Shown: one piece after another, positions 29,949-39,324 of the stretch
How the letters are laid out: every line of letters starts with the position of its first letter
How positions within the stretch are numbered: the first letter of the stretch is position 1
NCBI RefSeq assembly: GCF_016695175.1
Contig: NZ_CP068023.1
Location: 3,817,501 to 3,880,000, forward strand
DNA from: Pseudoalteromonas sp. GCY
GTDB lineage: Bacteria > Pseudomonadota > Gammaproteobacteria > Enterobacterales > Alteromonadaceae
Direction of reading: 5' to 3'
DNA length: 62,500 bases
Position numbers and translations under genes: made by a program
The notes under the pieces: model-generated
The model's input: only the letters and a program-made list of their open reading frames with translations
Told to the model about the DNA's origin: nothing
Database searches by the model: none

Positions 29949-30434
29949 ATGAAAACAAATTTGATCACGCCCGAAGGATACCGCCAACTGCAGCAAGAAC
30001 ATGATCATCTGTGGTTTGAAAAGCGCCCAGAGATCACCAAAATTGTGAATTGGGCAGCGAGTTTAGGCGATCGCTCCGAAAATGCCGACTACACCTTCAA
30101 TAAACGCTTATTAAGGCAAATAGATAGACGGGTGCGCTTTTTACGAAAGCGTATGCCCGAACTAAAAGTCGTGGAATATAGTCCCGAACAAGAAGGTAAA
30201 GTATTTTTTGGCGCTTGGGTAGAAGTGGAAAGCGAAGAAGGCGAGGTTCGTGCATTTCGCATTGTTGGACCCGATGAAATATACGAACGCAATGACTACA
30301 TCTCCATCGATGCGCCAATGGCTAGGGCCTTACTAAGCAAACAAGTCGATGATGAAATTACGGTCACCACACCGTACGGCCGAAGACTTTGGTATATCAA
30401 CCAAATCGAATATCGCAGAAACACCGAACAATGA
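29949..30434 (+). CDS. greB: transcription elongation factor GreB
   Basis: GreB enters the RNA polymerase secondary channel and stimulates cleavage of backtracked RNA. It has 161 residues: an N-terminal coiled coil with the acidic tip SLGDRSENADYTFNK and a C-terminal FKBP-like domain. GreB rather than GreA is supported by the basic patch RQIDRRVRFLRKRM. The ATG at 29949 was chosen because it gives the family's MKTNLITPEGY start; a longer frame to 29838 is untypical. The gene stands beside ompR-envZ and tex, as in E. coli. Confidence 0.95.
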   Translation: MKTNLITPEGYRQLQQEHDHLWFEKRPEITKIVNWAASLGDRSENADYTFNKRLLRQIDRRVRFLRKRMPELKVVEYSPEQEGKVFFGAWVEVESEEGEVRAFRIVGPDEIYERNDYISIDAPMARALLSKQVDDEITVTTPYGRRLWYINQIEYRRNTEQ

Positions 30435-30517
30435 TAACATTGAGCTAAATTTTGTTTGCCCGAGATGAGTATTATCTAGGCAACACAGACCGATTAAGAA
30501 GAGTATAAGGATTTTGC

Positions 30518-32830
30518 ATGAGCAATATCACACAACGTTTAGCAACTGAGCTTAACGCCAGAGAACAGCAAGTTAATGCTGCTATTAGTTTGCTAGACGA
30601 AGGGGCAACCGTTCCATTTATTGCACGTTACCGTAAAGAGGTAACGGGTGGCTTAGATGACACTCAACTACGTTTGCTTGAGCAAAGGTTAGGTTACTTA
30701 CGAGAGCTTGATGAACGTCGCGAGTTTATTTTAAAAACCATCGATGAACAGGGTAAACTCACTGCTGAGTTAAATGCAGAAATACAAGCCGCCGACAGCA
30801 AAACCGTACTCGAAGATTTATATCTCCCATACAAACCAAAGCGCAGAACAAAAGGCCAAATCGCGATAGAAGCAGGTTTGGAACCCTTAGCTGACGCTTT
30901 ATTTGCAGATCCAACGTTGGACCCAGAACAACAAGCGGCTCCTTTCATTGATGAAAGCAAAGGCGTTGCAGACAGCAAAGCGGCTTTAGATGGCGCTAAG
31001 TTTATTCTCATGGAACGTTTTGCAGAAGACGCTAAACTACTCGCAAAACTCCGTGCCCACCTTAAAGACAACGCGCAAATCGAAGCAAGAGTCATTGCCG
31101 GTAAAGAAGAAGCAGGAAGCAAATACCGTGACTACTTTGAACATAATGAGCTGCTAAATAAAATTCCATCACACCGCGCGCTGGCGATGCTAAGAGCACG
31201 TAATGAAGGCTTTTTGCAACTATCTATCAACCCGGAACCAAGCGCAGAGGACCCCGCTCAATTTTGTGCACAGATCATTGCTGATCATTACCGCCTAGCC
31301 GTCTCTGGTAAAGCTGCCAGTGATTGGTTAATGGGTGTGGTCCAGTGGGCATGGAAGATTAAAATCGCCCTGCACTTGGAAAATGAATTCTTAGGGTCAA
31401 TGCGTGAAAAGTCAGAGCTAGACGCTATCGAAGTTTTCGCAAAAAACCTGAAAGATCTGCTGATGGCTGCGCCTGCTGGCGCAAAAGTGACAATGGGTAT
31501 CGATCCGGGATTACGTACAGGATGTAAAGTCGCCATTGTCGATGCCACAGGTAAACTGATTGCAACCAGTACTATCCACCCTCATGCCCCTCAAAACCAG
31601 TGGGATAAGTCGCTAAAGACGCTAGAGCAAATGTGCCGCCAATACAAAGTTGAGCTTATTGCTATCGGTAACGGAACCGCGTCTCGCGAAACCGACAAAC
31701 TGGCCGCAGAACTGCTAAAAAGTGCTACCGAATTAAAACTCAACAAAATTATGGTGAGTGAAGCTGGCGCATCGGTGTACTCAGCCTCTGAATTTGCCGC
31801 GAACGAATTTCCAGATCTTGATGTATCTCTACGTGGCGCAGTTTCCATCGCAAGAAGATTACAAGATCCGTTAGCAGAGCTTGTGAAAATCGAACCAAAA
31901 TCAATCGGTGTTGGCCAATATCAGCATGATGTTTCTCAAAGCCAGTTAGGACAAACGCTAACTGCTGTGGTCGAAGACTGCGTAAACTCAGTAGGTGTCG
32001 ATGTGAACACGGCATCGATCCCATTATTAACGCGCGTCTCGGGTTTGAATAAAACGTTAGCCAGCAATATCGTAAAATACCGCGACGAAAATGGCTCTTT
32101 CACGGATCGCAAAGCGCTTAAAAAAGTTGAGCGATTAGGACCGAAAGCATTTGAACAAGCGGCTGGTTTCTTACGGATCGCCAATGGAGATGATCCACTG
32201 GATGCATCGGCAGTGCACCCAGAAGCTTACCCTGTTGTCAAAGCGATTTGTAAAAAACAAAATCTAGAAGTGAATACCCTTATCGGTAATCGCGAAGTCT
32301 TGAATGGCCTTGTGGCAAACGACTATGTAGATGATAAGTTTGGGGTACCAACGGTCACTGATATTATCAAAGAGTTAGATAAGCCAGGCCGAGATCCTCG
32401 CCCAGAATTTAAAACGGCGCAGTTTAAAGCTGGTGTTGAGACAATCACAGATCTTAAAGTCGGTATGATTTTAGAAGGTGTGGTCTCTAATGTTGCCAAT
32501 TTTGGGGCTTTTGTGGATGTGGGTGTACATCAAGATGGACTTGTTCACATTTCAGCACTCACGGATAAGTTTATTTCCGATCCGCGTGAAGTCGTTAAAG
32601 CGGGAGATATCGTTAAGGTCAAAGTGATTGAGGTTGATGTGCCTCGTAAACGCATTAGCTTTACCATGCGTCTAAACGATGAAATATCTCAAGCTCCAGC
32701 GCAAAAACAAAGCGCTAAGCCGCACAAAGGAAAACCGGCGCCTAAGTCTTCTAAGCCAAAGTCACGAGATGCAGGTAACGCTGCGATGGGTAATGCGTTT
32801 GCCGAAGCCTTTGCAAAGCTGAAGAAGTAA
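30518..32830 (+). CDS. tex: Tex/YhgF transcription accessory protein
   Basis: A 770-residue RNA-binding protein with the Tex architecture: N-terminal helical region ([21 protein letters not shown]), a YqgF/RNase H-like domain ([14 protein letters not shown], near 325), helix-hairpin-helix modules ([20 protein letters not shown], near 495) and a C-terminal S1 domain ([21 protein letters not shown], near 655). Tex takes part in RNA quality control in other bacteria. A low-complexity Lys/Pro/Ala tail follows the S1 domain. It is the last gene before a terminator. Confidence 0.95.
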   Translation: MSNITQRLATELNAREQQVNAAISLLDEGATVPFIARYRKEVTGGLDDTQLRLLEQRLGYLRELDERREFILKTIDEQGKLTAELNAEIQAADSKTVLEDLYLPYKPKRRTKGQIAIEAGLEPLADALFADPTLDPEQQAAPFIDESKGVADSKAALDGAKFILMERFAEDAKLLAKLRAHLKDNAQIEARVIAGKEEAGSKYRDYFEHNELLNKIPSHRALAMLRARNEGFLQLSINPEPSAEDPAQFCAQIIADHYRLAVSGKAASDWLMGVVQWAWKIKIALHLENEFLGSMREKSELDAIEVFAKNLKDLLMAAPAGAKVTMGIDPGLRTGCKVAIVDATGKLIATSTIHPHAPQNQWDKSLKTLEQMCRQYKVELIAIGNGTASRETDKLAAELLKSATELKLNKIMVSEAGASVYSASEFAANEFPDLDVSLRGAVSIARRLQDPLAELVKIEPKSIGVGQYQHDVSQSQLGQTLTAVVEDCVNSVGVDVNTASIPLLTRVSGLNKTLASNIVKYRDENGSFTDRKALKKVERLGPKAFEQAAGFLRIANGDDPLDASAVHPEAYPVVKAICKKQNLEVNTLIGNREVLNGLVANDYVDDKFGVPTVTDIIKELDKPGRDPRPEFKTAQFKAGVETITDLKVGMILEGVVSNVANFGAFVDVGVHQDGLVHISALTDKFISDPREVVKAGDIVKVKVIEVDVPRKRISFTMRLNDEISQAPAQKQSAKPHKGKPAPKSSKPKSRDAGNAAMGNAFAEAFAKLKK

Positions 32831-32852
32831 TCTCAACAGTGCAATGAACAAA

Positions 32853-32880
32853 GAAAAGCGCGGCCTTGGTCGCGCTTTTC
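32853..32880 (+). terminator. Rho-independent terminator of tex
   Basis: A perfect 10-bp stem (GAAAAGCGCG with CGCGCTTTTC) around GCCTTGGT. The T-run is only inside the stem edge and a short GTTTG follows, so termination may be moderate. It may also serve the convergent gene. Confidence 0.75.
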
Positions 32881-32946
32881 GTTTGTCGGGGGTTTTAACT
32901 CGTTTTCACTGCAATGGCCCGCGGAGGAGAAGGCCAATACCTACGG

Positions 32947-33831
32947 TTAAATTTGCACTGATAGCGATGCGGGTTGATTAGGCATCGCTACATGTTGATA
33001 AAAATTTGAAATCCTGAGTGATCTTGCTTGGATTTCAGGATCAGCTTCAATTGGCATCGCAACAGCGTAGGGATCTGCATCCTGCTTCAGCTTGGCTTGC
33101 TCTTCTTCACTCTCTGCTTTTGCCTGCTCACCACTCAAGCGACGAGTTTGAATGTTTTGCACCCGCTTGCTATCACTTTGTTCTTCACCACTGATAGAAG
33201 CTTTTGCCAACTCAGCCTGCGCCGCCGATAGTTTTTGAGTAGCATCTGCTGCGATGGCTCTATCAGCGCCAGATGGCTCCGCTGGTGCTAACGCTGCCGC
33301 TCTCACCGTTTGCATTTTTTCAATCGTGCCCTGCGGGTCACCTTCAAGCGGCGCAACGTCGATCATCACCTCACCGCCAATAGCGTAGTTATTGCCATCA
33401 GGACCGCGCTGATATTCATAACTCGGTGATCCGGCATATTGCCCACCGACTCTGGCATGAGCCTGCTCATGTAATCTTACTTCTCTATCTCGAGATTTTA
33501 ATTCTTGAACGACCTGCTCATCTTGCTCTGTTTGTTGCTGCTCTTGTTCATTCTTTTCTTTTTCTTGGCCTTCACCTTTTTCGCCTTCCTCTTTGCCTTG
33601 AATGGTTTTGCTTTGCTCTGTTTTACCATCAGAACCATAAACTTTTGCATCGTCTACGTTAGAAGAGCGGCCTTTTTCAGAATCAGAAAGGTTGCGGTTT
33701 TCAGTAAATGAGGGATTAGTTGGTGCAGGTTTTGGGATCGCTTCACGCAGCTGATTATCGCGTACAACCGTTTCGGTGTACACGTTGGCAGTGTTTAAAT
33801 TCATCGCCGGTGGTGGCGTTACTATGTTCAT
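32947..33831 (-). CDS. SprA-family putative metalloprotease-like protein
   Basis: A 294-residue protein with a long disordered, Glu/Gln/Lys-rich N-terminal half and a conserved core at about 108-205: SRDREVRLHEQAHARVGGQYAG, including an HExxH motif (HEQAH, 121-125), then YQRGPDGNNYAIGGEV and AALAPAEPSGADRAIAA. This is the pattern of the SprA-related family. No signal peptide is visible. The HExxH suggests zinc hydrolase activity, but this is not proven for the family. Its ATG overlaps the stop of the preceding small gene by one base, so the two are a unit. Confidence 0.8.
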   Translation of the reverse strand: MNIVTPPPAMNLNTANVYTETVVRDNQLREAIPKPAPTNPSFTENRNLSDSEKGRSSNVDDAKVYGSDGKTEQSKTIQGKEEGEKGEGQEKEKNEQEQQQTEQDEQVVQELKSRDREVRLHEQAHARVGGQYAGSPSYEYQRGPDGNNYAIGGEVMIDVAPLEGDPQGTIEKMQTVRAAALAPAEPSGADRAIAADATQKLSAAQAELAKASISGEEQSDSKRVQNIQTRRLSGEQAKAESEEEQAKLKQDADPYAVAMPIEADPEIQARSLRISNFYQHVAMPNQPASLSVQI

Positions 33832-34139
33832 TACACTTTAATATCAATCAACGTACCTAGCACTTCATCTGCAGTGCGAATAGTTTGCACATTGGCTTTC
33901 GCGTTAAACTCTTCAACTTTTAAGGCTACCACGGATTCGGTCAAGCTTGGGGTTTCGCTCACTGGAGCCGTCACAGCTTCACCGGCACTGGCACCCTGCA
34001 ACTGCCGCCCAGATGCACGTTCAGAATCACTTTGTTGATCGATGGCAGCGCGGTTAATATCAGCACTTGCTTGGGCAATCCCCTGAGCAGCGCGGTTATA
34101 ACCGTCAATTCCATTATTTAACACATCACCTATTGGCAT
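33831..34139 (-). CDS. small flagellar hook/basal-body-like protein
   Basis: A 102-residue protein with an Ala/Ser/Gln-rich middle. The first 30 residues (GYNRAAQGIAQASADINRAA) and the last 30 (VVALKVEEFNAKANVQTIRTADEVLGTLIDI) resemble the two terminal helices that pair in rod and hook proteins of the FlgC/E/F/G group, with almost no domain between them. The function is unknown. It is coupled by TAATG to the SprA-like gene. No other flagellar genes are in the window. Confidence 0.65.
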   Translation of the reverse strand: MPIGDVLNNGIDGYNRAAQGIAQASADINRAAIDQQSDSERASGRQLQGASAGEAVTAPVSETPSLTESVVALKVEEFNAKANVQTIRTADEVLGTLIDIKV

Positions 34140-34204
34140 ATTCGCACCTAGATAAACCTTTTCTTACTGACTAATTATTGCGCAAAATATCAACAAAGAA
34201 AAGT

Positions 34205-34230
34205 AAAAGCGGCAATTTTTTGCCGCTTTA
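34205..34230 (-). terminator. Rho-independent terminator of bioH
   Basis: A 9-bp stem (AAAGCGGCA with TGCCGCTTT) and 6-base loop, followed on the minus strand by TTTTACTTTTC. It lies 14 bp after the bioH stop. Confidence 0.85.
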
Positions 34231-34243
34231 TTATCCTAAATAT

Positions 34244-34975
34244 CTAAACAATTGATTTAAGGAGTGATAAAAAGGCTTCTTTATGTGAGATAAAAGGCGC
34301 ATGAGAGGCCTTTGCAAGCGTATGAGCCTTAAAATTTGGATTTAATGCCTGCATTTTCTCGACTGCCGCTTGTGGAACAAGAGAATCTAAACGGCCGAAT
34401 ATGCCTATTATGGGGAGTTGCAGTTGTGAAAATTCATCACGTAAGTCCTGCGATTTCAATATCTCCAGTCCACCAGCAAGTGCTTTCGCCTCCGATTCCG
34501 GCAGTGTGCCCAGCAGCGCTTTGAGTTGTTTGATGTCTTCTCTGGCATGTTCACTGCCCATCGCTTGAATAGCTAAAAACCTTTCTATCGTTTTTGCGCT
34601 ATTGGTTTGCAGTTGAGTCTCAAAGTTGTTTAGCACCTTAGGGGCTATTCCGGGCCAATCAGCCTGCTCACAAAAAAATGGCGTTGAAGCGATCAAAATA
34701 ACCTTGCTAACTTTGTCTGGAAAATGAGCAGCTAAATACAATGCAAATAAGCCCCCCAAAGACCAGCCTATCAACACACTTTGTGGCATCAGTTGTTCAG
34801 CAATAAGTAAAGCATTACGCTCAAGAGAATAATCCCCCTCGGCGCTTGGTGTACCACCAAATCCAGGAAGATTTACCGCTTTAATTGCTGTTGTAGGTGC
34901 TAAAGCTTCCTCGCATAACTGCCACACAGCTTTGTTCATCCCCCAACCATGGAGCAGCACAACTTCATTTTGCAT
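34244..34975 (-). CDS. bioH: pimeloyl-[ACP] methyl ester esterase BioH
   Basis: An alpha/beta hydrolase of 243 residues that removes the methyl group from pimeloyl-ACP methyl ester, an early step of biotin synthesis. The nucleophile is S72 in GWSLGG; the oxyanion-site motif is LLHGWGMN near residue 7; the acid Asp lies in FGRLDSLVP and the His in ASHAPFISH. It is divergent from comF, the same pairing as bioH-gntX in E. coli. Confidence 0.93.
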   Translation of the reverse strand: MQNEVVLLHGWGMNKAVWQLCEEALAPTTAIKAVNLPGFGGTPSAEGDYSLERNALLIAEQLMPQSVLIGWSLGGLFALYLAAHFPDKVSKVILIASTPFFCEQADWPGIAPKVLNNFETQLQTNSAKTIERFLAIQAMGSEHAREDIKQLKALLGTLPESEAKALAGGLEILKSQDLRDEFSQLQLPIIGIFGRLDSLVPQAAVEKMQALNPNFKAHTLAKASHAPFISHKEAFLSLLKSIV

Positions 34976-35032
34976 TTATCTGTTCTCTATACCAAACTTG
35001 ACGCCATGATAGCTAACCCGGGATGGAAAGCA

Positions 35033-35704
35033 ATGATCCAACTTACTCGGTTATTACCTAAAAAGTGGTGTCAGCCTTGTGTATGCTGTGAACAAAGCAC
35101 GACAAAAACCTTGCTTTGTCCATACTGCTTACAAGCTAGCTTAGACTTTATGGATAAAGAGATTAATCTACTTAATTATCCCAATATCCAACGCATGGTT
35201 AGCCTTGAAGACTGCGATGGGTTAACCGTGGCGAGTTGGTACCGCACGCCTATAAACACATGGTTGCAAGGAGTAAAGTTTAACCATAGCAAAGCGTATC
35301 AATGTGCCTTAAACCTGCTAGCCCAGACGCTATGGCAACGCTTCAGTGAAGAAGATGCTTTCCCCGTAGACCTTGTTTGTTGTTTGCCACTACACCGAAG
35401 ACGTTTAATCCGACGAGGTTACAATCAAGTTGAGCAAATTTGGCAAGGGCTACCACTCACCCAGACAATACTCAAAAGAACGAAGCACACAAAGCCGCAA
35501 TCTGAGCTGACCAAAGCTAAACGAAAATGTAACTTAAACAATTCCTTTGTGCTCAACCAATCTGTTGAAGGTAAAAATATCGTATTGCTTGAGGATGTGA
35601 TCACAACGGGCGCGACCATGAATGCAGCGGCAAAAGTGTGTAAACAAAACGGGGCGAAAATGGTGTGGGCGATGGCTATCAGCCTCACACCATTCGACGC
35701 TTAA
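35033..35704 (+). CDS. ComF/GntX family phosphoribosyltransferase-like protein
   Basis: A protein of about 223 residues with an N-terminal zinc finger (WCQPCVCCEQ, then LLCPYC) and a PRTase fold ending in VLLEDVITTGATMNAA, the PRPP-binding loop. Family members are linked to DNA uptake (ComF) and gluconate or DNA use (GntX), but the reaction is unknown. ATGs at 34949 and 35006 are also in frame. I chose 35033 because GGAAAG stands 6 bases upstream and the N-terminus then fits the family; this leaves 57 bp for divergent promoters with bioH. Confidence 0.85.
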   Translation: MIQLTRLLPKKWCQPCVCCEQSTTKTLLCPYCLQASLDFMDKEINLLNYPNIQRMVSLEDCDGLTVASWYRTPINTWLQGVKFNHSKAYQCALNLLAQTLWQRFSEEDAFPVDLVCCLPLHRRRLIRRGYNQVEQIWQGLPLTQTILKRTKHTKPQSELTKAKRKCNLNNSFVLNQSVEGKNIVLLEDVITTGATMNAAAKVCKQNGAKMVWAMAISLTPFDA

Positions 35705-35789
35705 AAGCGTATTATTTGCTTGATATCACGACAGTAGATACCAATCAAATTGCTAAAAATCTCACTGCACAGATAAACTGATCTAAACC

Positions 35790-38315
35790 TTATCTTATGC
35801 CGTGTGCAAAGAACAACGCGTTATTTAGTAGTCGGCTAGAACCGAACCAAAAGCCACGAAATACCGGGTTGTCAGTCATTCCTACAGCCACTCCACGTCC
35901 AGACGTTGACGCAATCAAGACAGAAGAACCTGCGATCTGTTCAACGTTAATATTATCAGCATACCCTGCCAATAAAGGCTTTTTAGTGTACGTCAACGAC
36001 TCGATAAATGGCTTATTATTTCGATGCATCACCCAAGTACTATTTTTAAAGACAGGTAATTCCCGGTTCTCGAAGCCAAAAGACAAGGGATGACTTAAAT
36101 CCAAACGCGCGTCAAAAATCGCGCCGGCAATCCGCTGTTTTGCCGAAAGGCTATCTTGATCTGCAAAGGTGAGATTTTTGCTGTCAAACTGGGCTCGCAT
36201 TTCTTTGCTTGAAACCAGTTCAGCGTCTAGTAGCTGCTGTTCGATTAGCCACTGCGCACCACGCTTTTGCCCCCAAATCACACCGCCTTTAGCAACCCAG
36301 CTCAAGAGCTTGGCTTTGCTCTTGTCACTTAAATCTCCATATTTCCCATCAGCCAATAAAATATGGGTGTAGCGCGTAAGATCAAGTTTCTCGATATGCT
36401 GCTTTTCCACAATCGACGGGGCGAGCTTTAAATGCCTATCTAAATGATACCAAAGCTCACCCGCTTCATATTGACTTACACCCGCACCACCTATGATGAG
36501 GACTTCTGGCTTTTGCAGCTGTAGCATTTGCCTTGAACCAAAATCGACACCACTTTGTGTCAGGCCTGTAGTCACACTATACACTGGAAGTGAAAGTTCT
36601 CTAGCGATTGTTTCAAGCTGAGTAAACCAGTCTGCTTGCTGTTGAATACCACTTGCTATCACCAATGTACCGGCCTGAAAGTCATGAGAACCTGAGGTGG
36701 TTGATGCTGAAAATGGTGACATTGCAGCTGCCACTTTCACTCCAGCCTGTAAGAGGCGATTTGCTAATTGTGGCGCCAAGTAATGGTGCCACTCTATGGT
36801 GTAGGCATAACTTCCAGCAACGGGAGCCGACACATTTGAGTCAGCGTTCGATTCACCTTGAAGCTTTAAACCCCAGCCACTTTTTACTGCGGCAAAATCT
36901 AAATCATAAGCATACGGCATCGTCCAACCTGAAACATCGTAGAATGTGTTGTCCTTAAAATGCGTCTGTGTGCTAAATAGTGCTTTTATCAAGCGATATT
37001 GCGGCTGGGCTAGTGGAATGTATAAATCCCCTTGCTGATATTCGGTGTTATCAACCTCTTTGGCTTTTGAGAGGTATTTCACCTCTATCTGGTGCTGTTT
37101 CAACAAATCCACAAACGCTTGAAAGCGATAGTTGTCTTTGCCACGTGCAACGACGTAGCCATTGATTTCATCTTTACTGGCAAGCTCGTTCGCTTGTTGA
37201 TAAAACTGCTGCTGATAATCAAGTAAAGCGCGTCGATGCGTCGTGCTGGCTCGGAATGTCGAGAGACTCGTCGTGACCTGATTTTTAATCGTTTCAGGAA
37301 AACTCAACACACCATACTGAGTTTCTTGTGCATGCCCTCTACTACTTGCTTGTTCGAACAAAATGCCAACAGCGCCATTTACGTCGGGGTACGTAGAGCC
37401 TTTGCCATAATAAAAGTCATCAAAGCTCTCTTGGGTAAAATATAACTCCCCTTGTGCATCAAGGGCTTTGGCATGAAACTTACCAATCTCGTTGGTTAGC
37501 GCTACGTTTTGTAATGGGGTAATTGGGTGAGTCCTTGATGGGATCCCAGGTTGAAAAAAATAAGTACTATTTGGGCCCATTTCATGAAAATCGGTCAGTA
37601 CGTTAGGTTTCCAGCGATGGAATGCTCTGATCCGTGCTTTTGACTCAGGATGTTGTAGTAGTAACCAATCACGATTGAGGTCAAACCAATAATGGTTAGT
37701 GCGACTAGAAGGCCAAGACTCATTATGCTCACGATGTGCAGGATCGGTTGATAGAGACATGCTCTTATTGGCGTTTGCCCATGTAGCAAAACGTGATAAA
37801 CCATCAGGGTTCAAGGCTGGATCTAACAATATCACCGCATTATCAAGGAGCTGCGTAACAGACTCGCCCTGCGCCGCAGCTAAATAATATGCCATGAGTA
37901 CCGCAGCATTGCTTCCTGAAGACTCATTACCGTGCACGCTATAACCCATCCACATCACAACAGGCTGACCTGAGCGGTTTTGGCTACCGCTCAATGAAGC
38001 AATATGATCTTGCTGAATACGCGCCAAGTTTTGTTGGTTTTGTGGCGAGCTCGCTTTTAGGAGTAACAAAGGACGTCGCTCATGGCTAAATCCGATTGTT
38101 TCGACACTCAACCTTGGGCTTTCACTTGCAAGGGTATGTAGATAATTAACGATTTGATCGTGGCGCAAATGCCACTGCCCAACTTCATATCCAAATGCTT
38201 GTTTTGGCGTAGTTATTGTGGGGTCAAATTTTATTTCATCGCCAAAATAATAGGCAATGGGCTTGGCCTGCAAGCTAAAGCTCAACAGCACGATAATACA
38301 GCTTATTAACCGCAT
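35790..38315 (-). CDS. secreted M14 family zinc carboxypeptidase
   Basis: An 841-residue exported peptidase with a signal peptide (MRLISCIIVLLSFSLQA). The M14 domain covers about 45-370: zinc ligands H128 and E131 in SVHGNESSG, a third His in LTDFHEMG, the substrate-binding Arg in DLNRDWLLL and the catalytic Glu in ILFEQASSRG. The C-terminal half contains a GATase-like fold (EVLIIGGAGVSQYEAGELWYHLD, then LLSWVAKGGVIWGQKRGAQWL), an arrangement seen in marine gammaproteobacteria. It is a plausible substrate of the type II system in this window (inference). Confidence 0.9.
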   Translation of the reverse strand: MRLISCIIVLLSFSLQAKPIAYYFGDEIKFDPTITTPKQAFGYEVGQWHLRHDQIVNYLHTLASESPRLSVETIGFSHERRPLLLLKASSPQNQQNLARIQQDHIASLSGSQNRSGQPVVMWMGYSVHGNESSGSNAAVLMAYYLAAAQGESVTQLLDNAVILLDPALNPDGLSRFATWANANKSMSLSTDPAHREHNESWPSSRTNHYWFDLNRDWLLLQHPESKARIRAFHRWKPNVLTDFHEMGPNSTYFFQPGIPSRTHPITPLQNVALTNEIGKFHAKALDAQGELYFTQESFDDFYYGKGSTYPDVNGAVGILFEQASSRGHAQETQYGVLSFPETIKNQVTTSLSTFRASTTHRRALLDYQQQFYQQANELASKDEINGYVVARGKDNYRFQAFVDLLKQHQIEVKYLSKAKEVDNTEYQQGDLYIPLAQPQYRLIKALFSTQTHFKDNTFYDVSGWTMPYAYDLDFAAVKSGWGLKLQGESNADSNVSAPVAGSYAYTIEWHHYLAPQLANRLLQAGVKVAAAMSPFSASTTSGSHDFQAGTLVIASGIQQQADWFTQLETIARELSLPVYSVTTGLTQSGVDFGSRQMLQLQKPEVLIIGGAGVSQYEAGELWYHLDRHLKLAPSIVEKQHIEKLDLTRYTHILLADGKYGDLSDKSKAKLLSWVAKGGVIWGQKRGAQWLIEQQLLDAELVSSKEMRAQFDSKNLTFADQDSLSAKQRIAGAIFDARLDLSHPLSFGFENRELPVFKNSTWVMHRNNKPFIESLTYTKKPLLAGYADNINVEQIAGSSVLIASTSGRGVAVGMTDNPVFRGFWFGSSRLLNNALFFAHGIR

Positions 38316-38425
38316 GATAATGTCCTTTAATTCCGATTACTTTTCAAGCTAACAAGCGCGCCGCAGATTGCCAAATTTTTACGCCGAACACTAGCGACAA
38401 CACGACGAGGAGAGTATGATACGTA

Positions 38426-38450
38426 TTAACCGAGTAATTTAGTCAAGTAT
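38426..38450 (+). promoter_or_regulatory. IscR type 1-like binding site upstream of nfuA
   Basis: The 25 bases here agree at 22 positions with the E. coli type 1 IscR consensus as I recall it; the right half TTTAGTCAAGTAT fits fully. The site ends 10 bp before the nfuA start. IscR control of Fe-S assembly genes, including nfuA, is established in gammaproteobacteria, so this supports repression when [2Fe-2S]-IscR is plentiful. Confidence 0.7.
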
Positions 38451-38460
38451 AGAGCGAATT

Positions 38461-39036
38461 ATGATCCATATTTCAGATTCTGCCCAAAGCCATTTCGCGA
38501 AACTATTAGCCGATCAGGCTGAAGGCACTAATATTAGAGTTTTCGTGGTTAATCCAGGCACCTCTCAAGCTGAGTGTGGCGTGTCATATTGCCCAGCAGA
38601 TGCCGTTGAACAAAGCGATATCCGCTTACCGTTTAATGGTTTTGAAGCCATCGTTGATGAAGAAAGCGCACCATTTTTAGAAGAAGCCGACATCGACTTC
38701 GTTACCGATAAAATGGGGAGTCAGTTGACGCTTAAGGCACCAAATGCCAAAGCAAAACGATTACGTGACGATGCGAGCCTAGCTGAGCGCGTAGAGCACA
38801 TGCTTGTGACAGAAGTAAATCCACAACTGGCCAATCATGGTGGTCAAGTTAGCCTAGTAGAAATTACCGCAGATGGTATTGCAGTACTTCAATTCGGCGG
38901 TGGTTGTAACGGCTGCTCAATGATTGATGTCACATTGAAAGAAGGCATCGAAAAAGAGATGATCGCTAAGTTTGAAGAAATCAACGGCGTACGTGACATC
39001 ACGGAGCACGCGCGCGGCGAACACTCTTACTATTAA
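38461..39036 (+). CDS. nfuA: Fe/S biogenesis protein NfuA
   Basis: An Fe-S carrier that binds a [4Fe-4S] cluster between two subunits and passes it to target enzymes under oxidative stress or iron shortage. It has 191 residues, as in E. coli: an N-terminal degenerate A-type carrier domain and a C-terminal Nfu domain with C149 and C152 in GGGCNGCSM. An IscR-like box lies upstream. The stop overlaps the next ATG by one base. Confidence 0.96.
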   Translation: MIHISDSAQSHFAKLLADQAEGTNIRVFVVNPGTSQAECGVSYCPADAVEQSDIRLPFNGFEAIVDEESAPFLEEADIDFVTDKMGSQLTLKAPNAKAKRLRDDASLAERVEHMLVTEVNPQLANHGGQVSLVEITADGIAVLQFGGGCNGCSMIDVTLKEGIEKEMIAKFEEINGVRDITEHARGEHSYY

Positions 39037-39314
39037 TGAGCAAAACCCTCATTTATCGCTTAGGGTCTCACCCTAAGCGAAGTCTCAAATTTTTCCTTTT
39101 TGGCCTTGTTATTGTGTTACTCGCAGGTGCTTTTATCGCACTGGGTTATTATCAAGATCATCGCTTTCAAATCGCAGGTTTAGTGCTTTTGCTTCCTGGT
39201 TTGTGTTGTGCCTTTTACGGATATATTGGCATTTTTGCTAATCGTTTTTCTCAAGTTATAGAAGCCAGAGAAAAACGCCGCAAAGCCCTAAAAGATAACG
39301 ACCCGTTTGCTTAA
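39036..39314 (+). CDS. small hypothetical membrane protein
   Basis: A 92-residue protein with two membrane helices (about 19-38 and 47-68) joined by a short turn, basic ends (HPKRSLKF and EKRRKAL) and a final DNDPFA. It resembles small TMEM230-like membrane proteins in layout only; I do not claim a family. It is coupled to nfuA by TAATG and ends 10 bp from the convergent dinF stop. Confidence 0.7.
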   Translation: MSKTLIYRLGSHPKRSLKFFLFGLVIVLLAGAFIALGYYQDHRFQIAGLVLLLPGLCCAFYGYIGIFANRFSQVIEAREKRRKALKDNDPFA

Positions 39315-39324
39315 GGCAGCCCCA

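Noticed and set aside
30694..31122. 142-codon minus-strand open frame inside tex
   Set aside because: It is a shadow of tex: Ser-rich, without a ribosome site, and fully inside a strongly recognised gene.
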